From assembly GCA_021768245.1 (NCBI GenBank), contig JAETNO010000004.1:62001-126000 (forward strand): DNA of 64,000 nucleotides, in the 5' to 3' direction. Made by a program: the position numbers and the translations under genes. Under the pieces are notes generated by a model, which saw nothing but the letters and a program-made list of their open reading frames with translations, had not been told where the DNA came from and ran no database searches. The DNA is from Bacteroidaceae bacterium (GTDB taxonomy: Bacteria > Bacteroidota > Bacteroidia > Bacteroidales > Muribaculaceae). Of the stretch, positions 37,461 through 45,705 are shown piece after piece (within the stretch, counting starts at the first letter, position 1; the number at the start of each line of letters is the position of its first letter).

Positions 37461-37508
37461 TTTCATCCTTTACGCCAACGCCTTTCGGGCTATGGTTTAA
37501 AGATGAAA
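37461..37508 (+). promoter_or_regulatory. Structured leader of metK (unassigned, possible cis-regulator)
   Basis: An 11-bp stem with one bulge (37461-37472 with 37498-37508) encloses an inner GCC/GGC hairpin (37480-37490). A second hairpin, GCGTG/CACGC, lies around 37528-37543. The position in front of an SAM synthetase gene suggests SAM-linked control, but the layout was not matched to a named riboswitch class. Confidence 0.45.
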
Positions 37509-37586
37509 GAAATGTTGAAGCAGGCAGCGTGTCCCCCCCACGCATTTTCCAAGCCGACTTCGACATTTTATTTTTTATATCTGAAT

Positions 37587-38915
37587 ATGAAAACTTATCT
37601 CTTCACATCCGAATCCGTATCGGAAGGCCATCCCGACAAAGTGGCCGACCAGATTTCAGACGCCATACTCGACGAATTCCTCGCTCGCGACCCCAAGTCG
37701 AAAGTAGCATGCGAGACCCTTGTCACAACCGGGCAGGTCGTGATTGCCGGTGAAGTCAAAAGCGAAGCCTACATCGACCTTATGGACGTGACCCGCGAAG
37801 TTATCCGAAACATCGGCTATAACCGCAGCGAACTGAAATTCGACGGCGAAGCCTGCGGCGTCTTCTCCGCCCTTCATGAACAGAGCGCCGATATCAACCG
37901 TGGAGTCGAGCGCAGCGAACAGGAAGAGCAGGGTGCCGGCGACCAGGGCATGATGTTTGGCTATGCCTGCAACGAGACATTAAACTACATGCCTCTCACA
38001 ATCGACCTCTCCCACCGTCTGCTCCAGGAACTCGCCGACATTCGCCGTGAGGAAAAAGATATGACATGGGAGAAACGCGGACGCACATTCACCTATCTGC
38101 GCCCTGACTCCAAAAGCCAGGTGACGGTGGAATATGACGAAAACCATCGTCCCCTAAGGGTTGACACAATCGTAATTTCCACACAGCACGATGAATTTAT
38201 CCGTCCGATGGATGAATCCGCAAGCTCGCAGGCCGCCGCAGACCGAGCCATGCAGCAGCGCATCACCGACGATGTCCGCAACATCCTAATTCCACGCGTC
38301 AAGGCAAAGCTGCGCCCCGAAGAAGCCGCACTGATTGGCGACGATGTCAAACTTCTTGTAAACCCTACAGGGAAATTCGTGATTGGCGGTCCTCACGGCG
38401 ATACAGGTCTGACCGGACGTAAAATCATTGTCGACACCTATGGCGGACATGGTGCACACGGCGGAGGCGCCTTCTCAGGCAAAGACCCATCCAAGGTCGA
38501 CCGTTCGGCAGCCTATGCCGCACGCCACATAGCGAAAAATCTCGTGGCCGCAGGTGTAGCCGACAGAGTCCTCGTACAGGTGGCATATGCCATCGGCACG
38601 GCAAAACCGGTGAGTCTCTGCGTAAACACTTACGGAACGGCAAAAATCGATATGACCGACACTGAAATAGCGGCAAAAATCCGGGAAATGCCATGCTTCG
38701 ACATGACTCCTTATGCAATCGAAAAGCGTTTCGGTCTTCGCAACCCCATTTATCGTGAAACAGCCAGCTACGGCCATATGGGACGTACCCCTCAGACTGT
38801 CACCAAACACTTCCATTCTAAATATGAAGCTCCGATAAGCCGGACTGTCGAGCTCTTCACCTGGGAAAAACTCGACGCCGTCCCCGCAGTCAAAGAAGCC
38901 TTCGGAATAATATAG
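37587..38915 (+). CDS. metK: S-adenosylmethionine synthetase
   Basis: A 442-residue enzyme making SAM from methionine and ATP. SESVSEGHPDKVADQISD at the N-terminus holds the ATP-binding His, GAGDQGMMFGYA is the signature hexapeptide region, and GGAFSGKDPSKVDRS is the P-loop-like phosphate motif. Length is typical of Bacteroidetes MetK (longer than the 384 residues of E. coli). The frame stays open 80 codons upstream, but the Met at 37347 overlaps the promoter and the added residues are not family-like, so the start was set at 37587. Confidence 0.96.
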   Translation: MKTYLFTSESVSEGHPDKVADQISDAILDEFLARDPKSKVACETLVTTGQVVIAGEVKSEAYIDLMDVTREVIRNIGYNRSELKFDGEACGVFSALHEQSADINRGVERSEQEEQGAGDQGMMFGYACNETLNYMPLTIDLSHRLLQELADIRREEKDMTWEKRGRTFTYLRPDSKSQVTVEYDENHRPLRVDTIVISTQHDEFIRPMDESASSQAAADRAMQQRITDDVRNILIPRVKAKLRPEEAALIGDDVKLLVNPTGKFVIGGPHGDTGLTGRKIIVDTYGGHGAHGGGAFSGKDPSKVDRSAAYAARHIAKNLVAAGVADRVLVQVAYAIGTAKPVSLCVNTYGTAKIDMTDTEIAAKIREMPCFDMTPYAIEKRFGLRNPIYRETASYGHMGRTPQTVTKHFHSKYEAPISRTVELFTWEKLDAVPAVKEAFGII

Positions 38916-38934
38916 GAAGCAAGCACCCCACGAC

Positions 38935-39044
38935 AGAAGGGTACATAAGTTCATAAATAACAAAAATTACAGACTGTTTTTCAGTATATTTTCGCTGAAT
39001 CTTAGCCTGTAATTTTTGTTATTTATGAACTTATGTACCCTTCT
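38935..39044. repeat. Long perfect inverted repeat between metK and upp
   Basis: Arms of 38 bp (38935-38972 and 39007-39044) are perfectly complementary, separated by 34 bp (38973-39006) that contains a smaller TTCAG/CTGAA hairpin. It lies between convergent genes and ends 7 bases from the upp stop codon. It may act as a bidirectional terminator, yet it is far longer than one needs and low in GC, which also fits a MITE-like element or a fossil inverted repeat. No clear target-site duplication is seen in the flanks. Confidence 0.9.
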
Positions 39045-39051
39045 ATACGGT

Positions 39052-39705
39052 TCACTCTTTGATTCCGTAAGCGAGGTCACCGGCATCTCCGAGTCCGGGG
39101 ACGATATAGGAATGTTCGTTGATAACATCATCGATTGCCCCTACCCATATAGTGGTCTTATCTTCCGGGAATGTGGCCTTTATGTAATCAATAGCCTTGC
39201 TCGACGCGATGATAGAAGCTACATGGACATGGGCCGGTTCGCCTTTTGTCAGCAATGCACGATAGCTCAGCTCCATCGATGCCCCTGTGGCAAGCATGGG
39301 GTCGGCAATCACCAGAGTCTTACCGTCAATCTTCGGAGAGGCGATGTATTCAATAAACACATCGAAATTCTCCTTCTCGCGATATTTGCGGTAGGCCGAG
39401 ACAAAAGCATTTTGCGCATGGTCGAAATAGTCCAGGAAACCTTTATGGAAAGGTATGCCGGCACGGAAGATTGTCGCGAGCACAACCTCCTCATCAAGTT
39501 TCTGACATTTGGAGACTGCAAGAGGCGTAGTGACATCGACGGTCTTGAATTTCATCCGTTTCGACATCTCATAGGCCATGATCTCACCTATGCGTTCAAG
39601 ATTACGACGGAACCGCAACATGTCTGACTGCACATTGACATCACGCAATTCACTCATATATTGACTTACAAGCGACGGTTGCTCCGCAAAATTAATAACT
39701 TCCAT
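39052..39705 (-). CDS. upp: Uracil phosphoribosyltransferase
   Basis: A 217-residue enzyme that makes UMP from uracil and PRPP in pyrimidine salvage. The PRPP loop IADPMLATGAS and the uracil-binding C-terminal YIVPGLGDAGD are clear. An in-frame Met at 39726 precedes the chosen start, but the minus-strand -7 element at 39724-39731 places the transcription start after it, so MEVINFAEQ (39705) is preferred. The PRPP synthetase gene prs lies elsewhere in the window at 62851. Confidence 0.95.
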   Translation of the reverse strand: MEVINFAEQPSLVSQYMSELRDVNVQSDMLRFRRNLERIGEIMAYEMSKRMKFKTVDVTTPLAVSKCQKLDEEVVLATIFRAGIPFHKGFLDYFDHAQNAFVSAYRKYREKENFDVFIEYIASPKIDGKTLVIADPMLATGASMELSYRALLTKGEPAHVHVASIIASSKAIDYIKATFPEDKTTIWVGAIDDVINEHSYIVPGLGDAGDLAYGIKE

Positions 39706-39723
39706 ATCTATTATATTTTTCAA

Positions 39724-39731
39724 CAAAATTA
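39724..39731 (-). promoter_or_regulatory. Promoter -7 element of upp
   Basis: The minus strand reads TAATTTTG here, followed by the start codon after about 19 bases. A weak ATTG sits about 22 bases upstream as a possible -33 element. Confidence 0.6.
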
Positions 39732-39738
39732 CAAAATT

Positions 39739-40641
39739 TCATTTGAATTCATGCAATTCACGTAATCTGTTGTTGAGCATATTGGTGAACTGATAGTTTT
39801 TGAGCCCCCATCGCGGATAAATCAATAAATCCGACGGAGATTGCGACACGAAGCGTTCCACAGCTATGTCAGGACGCAAGCGTGCAAGCATTTTCACGCA
39901 CAAGTCAGCATACTCCTCAGCCGTAAAGCGAGGGATATCATAGAGTCCTTGCTCTACATCGCGGGCCATACGCGTTCCTCTCACAAGTTGCAGCTGATGA
40001 AATTTCACGGTGTCTACAGGAAGTTCGTTCACACGCCCGACGGTTGTCAGCATACACTCCTCATCCTCACCCGGAAGTCCCATAATCAGATGCAACCCGC
40101 ATGGAATCCCCGCGCGGTGGGTACGGTTGACCGCGTCCACAGTATCGGCCCATGTATGGCAGCGATTGATTTTCTCGAGAGTGACATCGCATGCGCTCTC
40201 GGCTCCATATTCAATCATCACCCAGGCCGGCAATGCCGCAAGACGGTCAAGCAAGGTCTGAGGCATGCAATCCGGACGCGTGCCAATGATGAGACCGACG
40301 ACACCCTCAACCGACAAGGCTTCCTCATAAAGACCCATCAAGCGCTCTATGTCGTCGGAATGGGTATTGGTGTAAGCCTGAAAATATGCGAGATAGGACA
40401 TGTCGGGATATTTACGGGCGAAAAATTCCCGTCCCCTTCTCAATTGGTCGGAAACGCTCAACGAAGGCGCGCAGTATTCAGGATTGAAGGTCTGATTGTT
40501 GCAATACGTACACCCCCCATAGCCCTTGGTCCCGTCGCGGTTCGGGCAGCTGAAGCCTGCGTTGACCGTCAATTTCTGCACCTTGCAACCGAAGTGTTCA
40601 GAAAGGAAATCGCTGTAATCACGATAAAATTTTGCGGGCAT
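39739..40641 (-). CDS. TIGR01212 family radical SAM protein (YhcC-like)
   Basis: A 300-residue radical SAM protein. The cluster ligands are Cys32, Cys44 and Cys47 in SCPNRDGTKG...GCTYC, the spacing typical of TIGR01212/YhcC proteins rather than the classic CxxxCxxC. LHLIMGLPGEDEE is the family's conserved internal motif. The substrate is unknown; related proteins have been linked to tRNA modification or metabolism only by inference. It lies 41 bases downstream of aroC on the minus strand and is followed by upp, which has its own promoter. Confidence 0.9.
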   Translation of the reverse strand: MPAKFYRDYSDFLSEHFGCKVQKLTVNAGFSCPNRDGTKGYGGCTYCNNQTFNPEYCAPSLSVSDQLRRGREFFARKYPDMSYLAYFQAYTNTHSDDIERLMGLYEEALSVEGVVGLIIGTRPDCMPQTLLDRLAALPAWVMIEYGAESACDVTLEKINRCHTWADTVDAVNRTHRAGIPCGLHLIMGLPGEDEECMLTTVGRVNELPVDTVKFHQLQLVRGTRMARDVEQGLYDIPRFTAEEYADLCVKMLARLRPDIAVERFVSQSPSDLLIYPRWGLKNYQFTNMLNNRLRELHEFK

Positions 40642-40682
40642 GGCAAGAGTCTAATTCTTTTGTAGAAATGCCGTCAGCCGGA

Positions 40683-41759
40683 CTAAAGCTTTGAAGCCTT
40701 GTTAATCAGATATGCGTCAAGGAGCACTATCGCCGCCATAGCCTCCACGATGGGCACCGCACGCGGCACCACACATGGATCATGACGGCCACGGGCCTTA
40801 AGCAGGACAAAATTATCATCCTTATCAATTGTCTCTATATCCTGCATAAGGGTAGCCACCGGTTTGAAGGCCACTCTGAAATAAATGTCCTCACCGTTCG
40901 AGATACCGCCTTGTATGCCACCTGAATTATTAGTGGCAGTGGACACCCGACCGTCTTCATCAATCTTGAAACGGTCAATCACCTCACTGCCGCGACAACC
41001 GACTCCGGCAAACCCCATGCCATATTCAAATCCCTTGGTCGCGTTTATGCTCATCATCGCTTCCGCCAGACGGGCACCGAGCCGTCCGAACACGGGCTCT
41101 CCCAATCCGACCGGCAGACCTTTGACAACGCAGCTCACCACGCCGCCTACCGTGTCGCCCTCCCCTTTGATTTTCATTATAAGCTCCTCCATCTCGGCGG
41201 CCTTTGCGGCGTCGGGACAACGGACAGGATTGCTTTCTGCAAGCGACAAATCAAGTTTCGTGTAAGGCTCCGTCAATTCTATATGCCCGACCTGTGAAGT
41301 ATAGGCCTGAATCGTGATTCCAAGCTGTTCGAGGGCCTGTCTTGCAAAAGCTCCGGCCACCACACGGGTCGCAGTCTCACGCGCGCTCGACCGTCCGCCC
41401 CCTCGATAGTCGCGTATGCCATACTTCGAAGTGTATGTGAAATCTGCATGCGAGGGACGAAAAGCGGTTTTCAACTGGCCATAGTCCTGCGATTTCTGGT
41501 TCTCATTTCGGATTATGAATCCTATAGGGCACCCCGTGGTCATGCCTTCAAAAAGTCCTGAGAGCACTTCTACGGTGTCACTTTCACGACGTGTGGTAGT
41601 AATTGCCGACTGACCGGGACGGCGGCGATCAAGTTCATGCTGCACCTTTTCGAGGTCAATCCTGACACCGGCGGGCATACCGTCGATAATCCCGCCTATA
41701 GCAGGGCCATGACTTTCTCCAAAGCCGGTGAAAGTAAATATCTTACCTATAGTATTCAT
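40683..41759 (-). CDS. aroC: Chorismate synthase
   Basis: A 358-residue enzyme that converts EPSP to chorismate with reduced FMN, the last common step of aromatic amino-acid synthesis. Signatures include FGESHGPAIGGIIDG near the N-terminus, the central RGGGRSSARETATRVVAGA and the C-terminal RHDPCVVPRAVPIVEAM. Length is standard. The next upstream gene on the strand is the YbaK-type gene (46 bases away). Confidence 0.97.
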   Translation of the reverse strand: MNTIGKIFTFTGFGESHGPAIGGIIDGMPAGVRIDLEKVQHELDRRRPGQSAITTTRRESDTVEVLSGLFEGMTTGCPIGFIIRNENQKSQDYGQLKTAFRPSHADFTYTSKYGIRDYRGGGRSSARETATRVVAGAFARQALEQLGITIQAYTSQVGHIELTEPYTKLDLSLAESNPVRCPDAAKAAEMEELIMKIKGEGDTVGGVVSCVVKGLPVGLGEPVFGRLGARLAEAMMSINATKGFEYGMGFAGVGCRGSEVIDRFKIDEDGRVSTATNNSGGIQGGISNGEDIYFRVAFKPVATLMQDIETIDKDDNFVLLKARGRHDPCVVPRAVPIVEAMAAIVLLDAYLINKASKL

Positions 41760-41805
41760 CGGAGATAAGTGTTAAGTGTTGGGTTTTGAATGTTAAGTGG
41801 CGGAG

Positions 41806-42291
41806 TCATTTATCCACGGCGACATCAGCGACCTTGCCCTTGCAATAGTCAATGAGTTCCGAGGGGCTGACCTTAAGTTGTAATCCCCTCTGTCCGGCCG
41901 AGACATATATGAACGGAAAATCCATTGCTGTCGAGTGGAAAAATGTCGGGAAAGGCTTTTTCATCCCGAGTGGAGAGCAACCTCCACGGATATAGCCGGT
42001 CAGCGGAAGCAGCTCTTTCATCGGAATCATTTCCGCTTTTTTCGCGCCAGCCACCTTTGCGGCCTTCTTTAAATCCACCTCCATGTTCCCGGGAATCACA
42101 CATACGAAATATCCCGCTTTATCACCATGGAGCACAAGGGTTTTGAACACACAACGGATATCCTCCCCAAGCTCCTCGGCCACATGCTCGGCGGCAAGGT
42201 TGTCAGGATCCACCTCATAGGGAATGAGTTCATAAGCAATCTTAGCCCTGTCGAGCAGACGCGCTGCATTTGTCTTAGACACTTTATCCAT
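41806..42291 (-). CDS. ybaK: YbaK/EbsC-type Cys-tRNA(Pro) deacylase
   Basis: A 161-residue trans-editing enzyme that removes cysteine mischarged on tRNA-Pro. The domain shows VFKTLVLHGD, VCVIPGNMEVDLKKAA with the key Lys region, and the loop GYIRGGCSPLGMKK that is diagnostic for the YbaK group. In-frame Met codons upstream (to 42393) give a 34-residue extension with no family match and lie beyond the -7-like element TACATTTG (minus strand, 42322-42329), so the start was set at MDKVSKTNA. Confidence 0.9.
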   Translation of the reverse strand: MDKVSKTNAARLLDRAKIAYELIPYEVDPDNLAAEHVAEELGEDIRCVFKTLVLHGDKAGYFVCVIPGNMEVDLKKAAKVAGAKKAEMIPMKELLPLTGYIRGGCSPLGMKKPFPTFFHSTAMDFPFIYVSAGQRGLQLKVSPSELIDYCKGKVADVAVDK

Positions 42292-42415
42292 GATTGTACC
42301 GGATGAAGGATTACACGCATGCAAATGTACGAAATTTTTCATCAAAATTCTGTTTGCGCCCTCTTTTTTGGCATTTTTTGCAATGAATTTCACCTATTTA
42401 TTGCAATTTAATTGC

Positions 42416-42423
42416 TAACTTTG
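42416..42423 (+). promoter_or_regulatory. Promoter -7 element of pnp
   Basis: TAACTTTG matches the -7 consensus and lies 63 bases before the pnp start; no good -33 TTTG is found at the expected spacing. Confidence 0.5.
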
Positions 42424-42486
42424 CAAACTGAAATTACACAAGCTGCAAAAACGATATAACTATCAAGCTGAAAATACAAACAATTT

Positions 42487-44751
42487 ATGAATCCAATCAA
42501 AAAAACCATCGAGTTGCCTGACGGCCGCGTCATCACACTTGAGACCGGCAAACTTGCAAAGCAGGCCGATGGAGCGGTAGAACTGCGCATGGGCAACACT
42601 ATGCTCCTTGCGACAGTAGTGACGGCAAAAGAAGCCGGCGAAGGTGTCGACTTCATGCCCCTTCAAGTAGAGTACAAAGAAAAATTCTCATCAAACGGAC
42701 GCTTTCCCGGCGGCTTCCTCAAACGTGAAGGCCGTGCCAGCGACTATGAAATCCTAACTTCCCGACTGGTTGACCGTGTGCTCCGCCCCCTTTTCCCCGA
42801 CAATTACCATGCTGACACAATCGTACAGATTACGATGTATTCTTCCGACGGTGTCGACATGCCCGACGCTCTCGCAGGCCTTGCCGCATCGGCAGCCCTC
42901 GCGGTCAGCGATATACCCTTCAACGGGCCTATTTCGGAAGTCCGCGTAGCCCGCATCAACGGTGAATTTGTAATTGACCCGACTTTCGAGCAGCTCGAAA
43001 AAGCCGACATGGAGTTGATGGTAGGCGCTACCTACGACAACATCATGATGGTTGAAGGCGAAATGAACGAAGTTTCAGAAGCCGACCTCCTCGCCGCGCT
43101 CCGTGCCGCCCACGATGCCATCAAGGTTCAGTGCAAGGCCCAGATGGAACTCGCGGAAGAAGTCGGTTCGACCGTGAAACGCGAATACTGCCACGAGACC
43201 AACGACGAAGAGCTCCGCAAGGACGTACATGAAAAATGCTACGACAAAGCCTATGCCATCGCAAAGCAGGGATGCGCCGACAAACACTGGCGTCAGGAAA
43301 GCTTCGACAAGATTTGCGAAGAATATCTTGAAAGCATCCCCGAAGAGGAGCGTGCGGAGAAAGAAGCAATGGTGAAGCGCTACTACCACGATGTGGAGAA
43401 AGAAGCTATGCGTCGCTGCGTGCTCGACGAGGGAATCCGCCTCGATGGCCGTAAGACTGACGAAATCCGTCCTATCTGGTGTGAGGTCGACTACCTTCCG
43501 GGCCCTCACGGCTCTGCAGTCTTCACCCGTGGTGAGACCCAGTCGCTCGCAACCGTAACCCTCGGTACAAAACTCGACGAGAAGATTCTTGACGACGTCC
43601 TCAACCAGGGCCGTGAACGCTTCCTCCTCCATTACAACTTCCCCCCCTTCTCCACAGGCGAAGCCCGTGCACCCCGTGGCGTAGGCCGTCGCGAAGTAGG
43701 ACACGGCAACCTTGCCCACCGTGCTCTCAAGCGCATGTTCCCCGATGATTTCCCCTATGTATGCCGCATTGTCAGCGACATCCTCGAATCAAACGGTTCG
43801 TCATCGATGGCCACCGTATGCGCAGGCACACTCTCACTTCTTGACGCAGGCGTGAAAATGAAACGCCCCGTGAGCGGTATCGCAATGGGTCTTATCTCTG
43901 ACGGCACCAAATATGCCATCCTCTCGGATATCCTCGGTGACGAAGACCACCTCGGCGATATGGACTTCAAGGTAACAGGAACACGCGAAGGCATCACAGC
44001 CACACAGATGGACATAAAGTGCGACGGCCTTAGCTATGAAATCCTTGAAAAGGCCCTCAACCAGGCCAAGGAAGGACGCCTCCATATCCTTGATAAGATA
44101 CAGGAAACCATACCCGCTCCCCGCGAAGACTACAAGCCCCATGTGCCACGCATCGTCACAATGCTCATACCCAAAGAGCTTATCGGCGCTGTCATTGGCC
44201 CGGGCGGAAAAATCATCCAGGGAATCCAGGAAGCAAGCGGCGCTACAGTCAGCATCGACGAAATCCCCGACGGCGGCTATATCGAGGTTGCGGCAGCCAA
44301 CAAGGCTTCCATCGACAAAGCCCTCGACATGATCAACGCTATCGTGGAACTTCCCGAAGAGGGCAAGGTTTACCATGGCAAAGTCCGTTCAATCCTTGAA
44401 TTCGGAGCTTTTGTTGAATTCATGCCTAACCGCGACGGACTCCTCCACATCTCTGAAATCTCATGGGACCGTCTTGAAAACATGGAGGCATCAGGTTTGA
44501 AAGAAGGCGACGAAGTCGACGTGAAACTCATCGAAATCGACAAGAAGACCGGCAAATACCGTCTGTCGATGCGTGCCCTCCAGCCGAAACCGGAAGGATA
44601 TGTGGAACGTGAGCGCGCTCCCCGTGGCGAACGTGGACCTCGCCGCGATGGAGACCGTCCCCGTCGTGACGGAGACCGTGGACCTCGCCGTGACGGAGAT
44701 CGCGGACCGCGTCGCGACAACAACCACGGTCCCCGCGAACCGCGCAACTAA
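42487..44751 (+). CDS. pnp: Polyribonucleotide nucleotidyltransferase (PNPase)
   Basis: A 754-residue 3'-5' phosphorolytic exoribonuclease. Two RNase PH-like domains are seen (the first begins GAVELRMGNTMLLATVVTAKE; the second carries TRGETQSLATVTLGT and the catalytic-region GTREGITATQMDIKCDG), followed by a KH domain with IGPGGKIIQGI and an S1 domain (VYHGKVRSILEFGAFVEF). The protein ends in an Arg/Gly/Asp-rich tail of about 45 residues built from near-identical octapeptides, which is not part of the E. coli enzyme and probably adds RNA or protein contacts. Confidence 0.97.
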   Translation: MNPIKKTIELPDGRVITLETGKLAKQADGAVELRMGNTMLLATVVTAKEAGEGVDFMPLQVEYKEKFSSNGRFPGGFLKREGRASDYEILTSRLVDRVLRPLFPDNYHADTIVQITMYSSDGVDMPDALAGLAASAALAVSDIPFNGPISEVRVARINGEFVIDPTFEQLEKADMELMVGATYDNIMMVEGEMNEVSEADLLAALRAAHDAIKVQCKAQMELAEEVGSTVKREYCHETNDEELRKDVHEKCYDKAYAIAKQGCADKHWRQESFDKICEEYLESIPEEERAEKEAMVKRYYHDVEKEAMRRCVLDEGIRLDGRKTDEIRPIWCEVDYLPGPHGSAVFTRGETQSLATVTLGTKLDEKILDDVLNQGRERFLLHYNFPPFSTGEARAPRGVGRREVGHGNLAHRALKRMFPDDFPYVCRIVSDILESNGSSSMATVCAGTLSLLDAGVKMKRPVSGIAMGLISDGTKYAILSDILGDEDHLGDMDFKVTGTREGITATQMDIKCDGLSYEILEKALNQAKEGRLHILDKIQETIPAPREDYKPHVPRIVTMLIPKELIGAVIGPGGKIIQGIQEASGATVSIDEIPDGGYIEVAAANKASIDKALDMINAIVELPEEGKVYHGKVRSILEFGAFVEFMPNRDGLLHISEISWDRLENMEASGLKEGDEVDVKLIEIDKKTGKYRLSMRALQPKPEGYVERERAPRGERGPRRDGDRPRRDGDRGPRRDGDRGPRRDNNHGPREPRN
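44635..44727 (+). repeat. Tandem octapeptide-coding repeats at the pnp 3' end
   Basis: Four tandem units encode GPRRDGDR, PRRDGDR, GPRRDGDR and GPRRDNNH. Codons differ between units, so the peptide repeat is conserved rather than a fresh DNA duplication, although slippage could change copy number. Confidence 0.85.
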
Positions 44752-44857
44752 ACAGAGTCTTAAATCAATCCCACATAACGATTAATTTTTGCACTCTTAG
44801 TTAACCCTAAATGAAAGAGGCTGTCATAAGCCTCAAAATAATCACTGAAAAAACCGG

Positions 44858-44899
44858 TCCCGGCGAGTTCCCCTTTCGGGAAACCGCCGGGATTTTTAT
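44858..44899 (+). terminator. Terminator of pnp
   Basis: A GC-rich stem (44858-44872 pairing with 44878-44892, one mismatch) and a T-rich tail after 44892 make a typical Rho-independent terminator. Confidence 0.88.
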
Positions 44900-44943
44900 T
44901 TAGATATTGTCTGAATTTTATCAGGAAACTCCGTTCGAAAACT

Positions 44944-45657
44944 ATGGCTGTCAAAAACCACTATATCGTGGTCGCCGCAGGAAGTGGCTCGCGCTATGGA
45001 GGAAATCTCCCCAAACAGTTCTGCGACCTTAACGGGCGCCCGTTGCTCATGACCACACTTGAACGTCTCAATGCCTGTCGTCCTGACTGGAATATAATAG
45101 TAGTGCTAAGCAAAGATATGATATGTGAATGGGAGAAAATGTGTCTCGACCATGATTTCACTCTTCAACACCATATAGTAGCGGGAGGTGCGACGCGCGC
45201 GATGAGCGTGAAAAACGCACTTGACACACTGCCTCAGGATGTGGACGGCTATATAGGTGTCCACGATGCAGCGCGCCCGGTAGTGACAAAAGCCATGATA
45301 GACTCCTTAACCGAAGGACTCGCTGACGGAGCTGACGGCACTATCCCGAGTTGTCCTGTCACAGACTCCATACGCCGCATCAACGAAGACGGCTCCTCTG
45401 TCGCGGTTGACCGTAGTTATTTCCGCTCGGTGCAGACACCTCAGATTTTCCCCGCAGGTAAACTTCTCGATGCGAACCGACGCATGATGAAAGATGAATC
45501 CGTAGATTCAAAAAAATTCACCGACGATGCTTCAGTAATGGAAGCAGCGGGCTATACAGATTTAAGGCTTACCAAAGGAGACCCACACAATATAAAGGTG
45601 ACAAATCCCGGTGACATGGCAATCGCTGAGCTTTATCTGCAAACTATCACCGATTAA
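44944..45657 (+). CDS. ispD: 2-C-methyl-D-erythritol 4-phosphate cytidylyltransferase
   Basis: A 237-residue enzyme of the MEP isoprenoid pathway that couples CTP to methylerythritol 4-phosphate. The N-terminal AAGSGSRYGGNLPKQF is the CTP-binding loop with its Arg and Lys, VHDAARP is the second signature, and DDASVMEAAG with the C-terminal GDPHNIKVTNPGD complete the family pattern. Length matches E. coli IspD (236). It is likely co-transcribed with recG, 48 bases downstream. Confidence 0.95.
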   Translation: MAVKNHYIVVAAGSGSRYGGNLPKQFCDLNGRPLLMTTLERLNACRPDWNIIVVLSKDMICEWEKMCLDHDFTLQHHIVAGGATRAMSVKNALDTLPQDVDGYIGVHDAARPVVTKAMIDSLTEGLADGADGTIPSCPVTDSIRRINEDGSSVAVDRSYFRSVQTPQIFPAGKLLDANRRMMKDESVDSKKFTDDASVMEAAGYTDLRLTKGDPHNIKVTNPGDMAIAELYLQTITD

Positions 45658-45705
45658 GAGATCATCTTAATTTATACGCGACAGATTCATCCCCCGACGA
45701 AGTCC

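Noticed and set aside
37347..37586. An 80-codon N-terminal extension of metK
   Set aside because: The ATG overlaps the promoter and terminator, and the peptide is unlike any MetK N-terminus.
38475..39627. Two opposed frames both beginning MLFMNLCTLL around the metK-upp gap
   Set aside because: The identical starts arise because both begin in the arms of the perfect inverted repeat; the rest is antisense to metK and upp.
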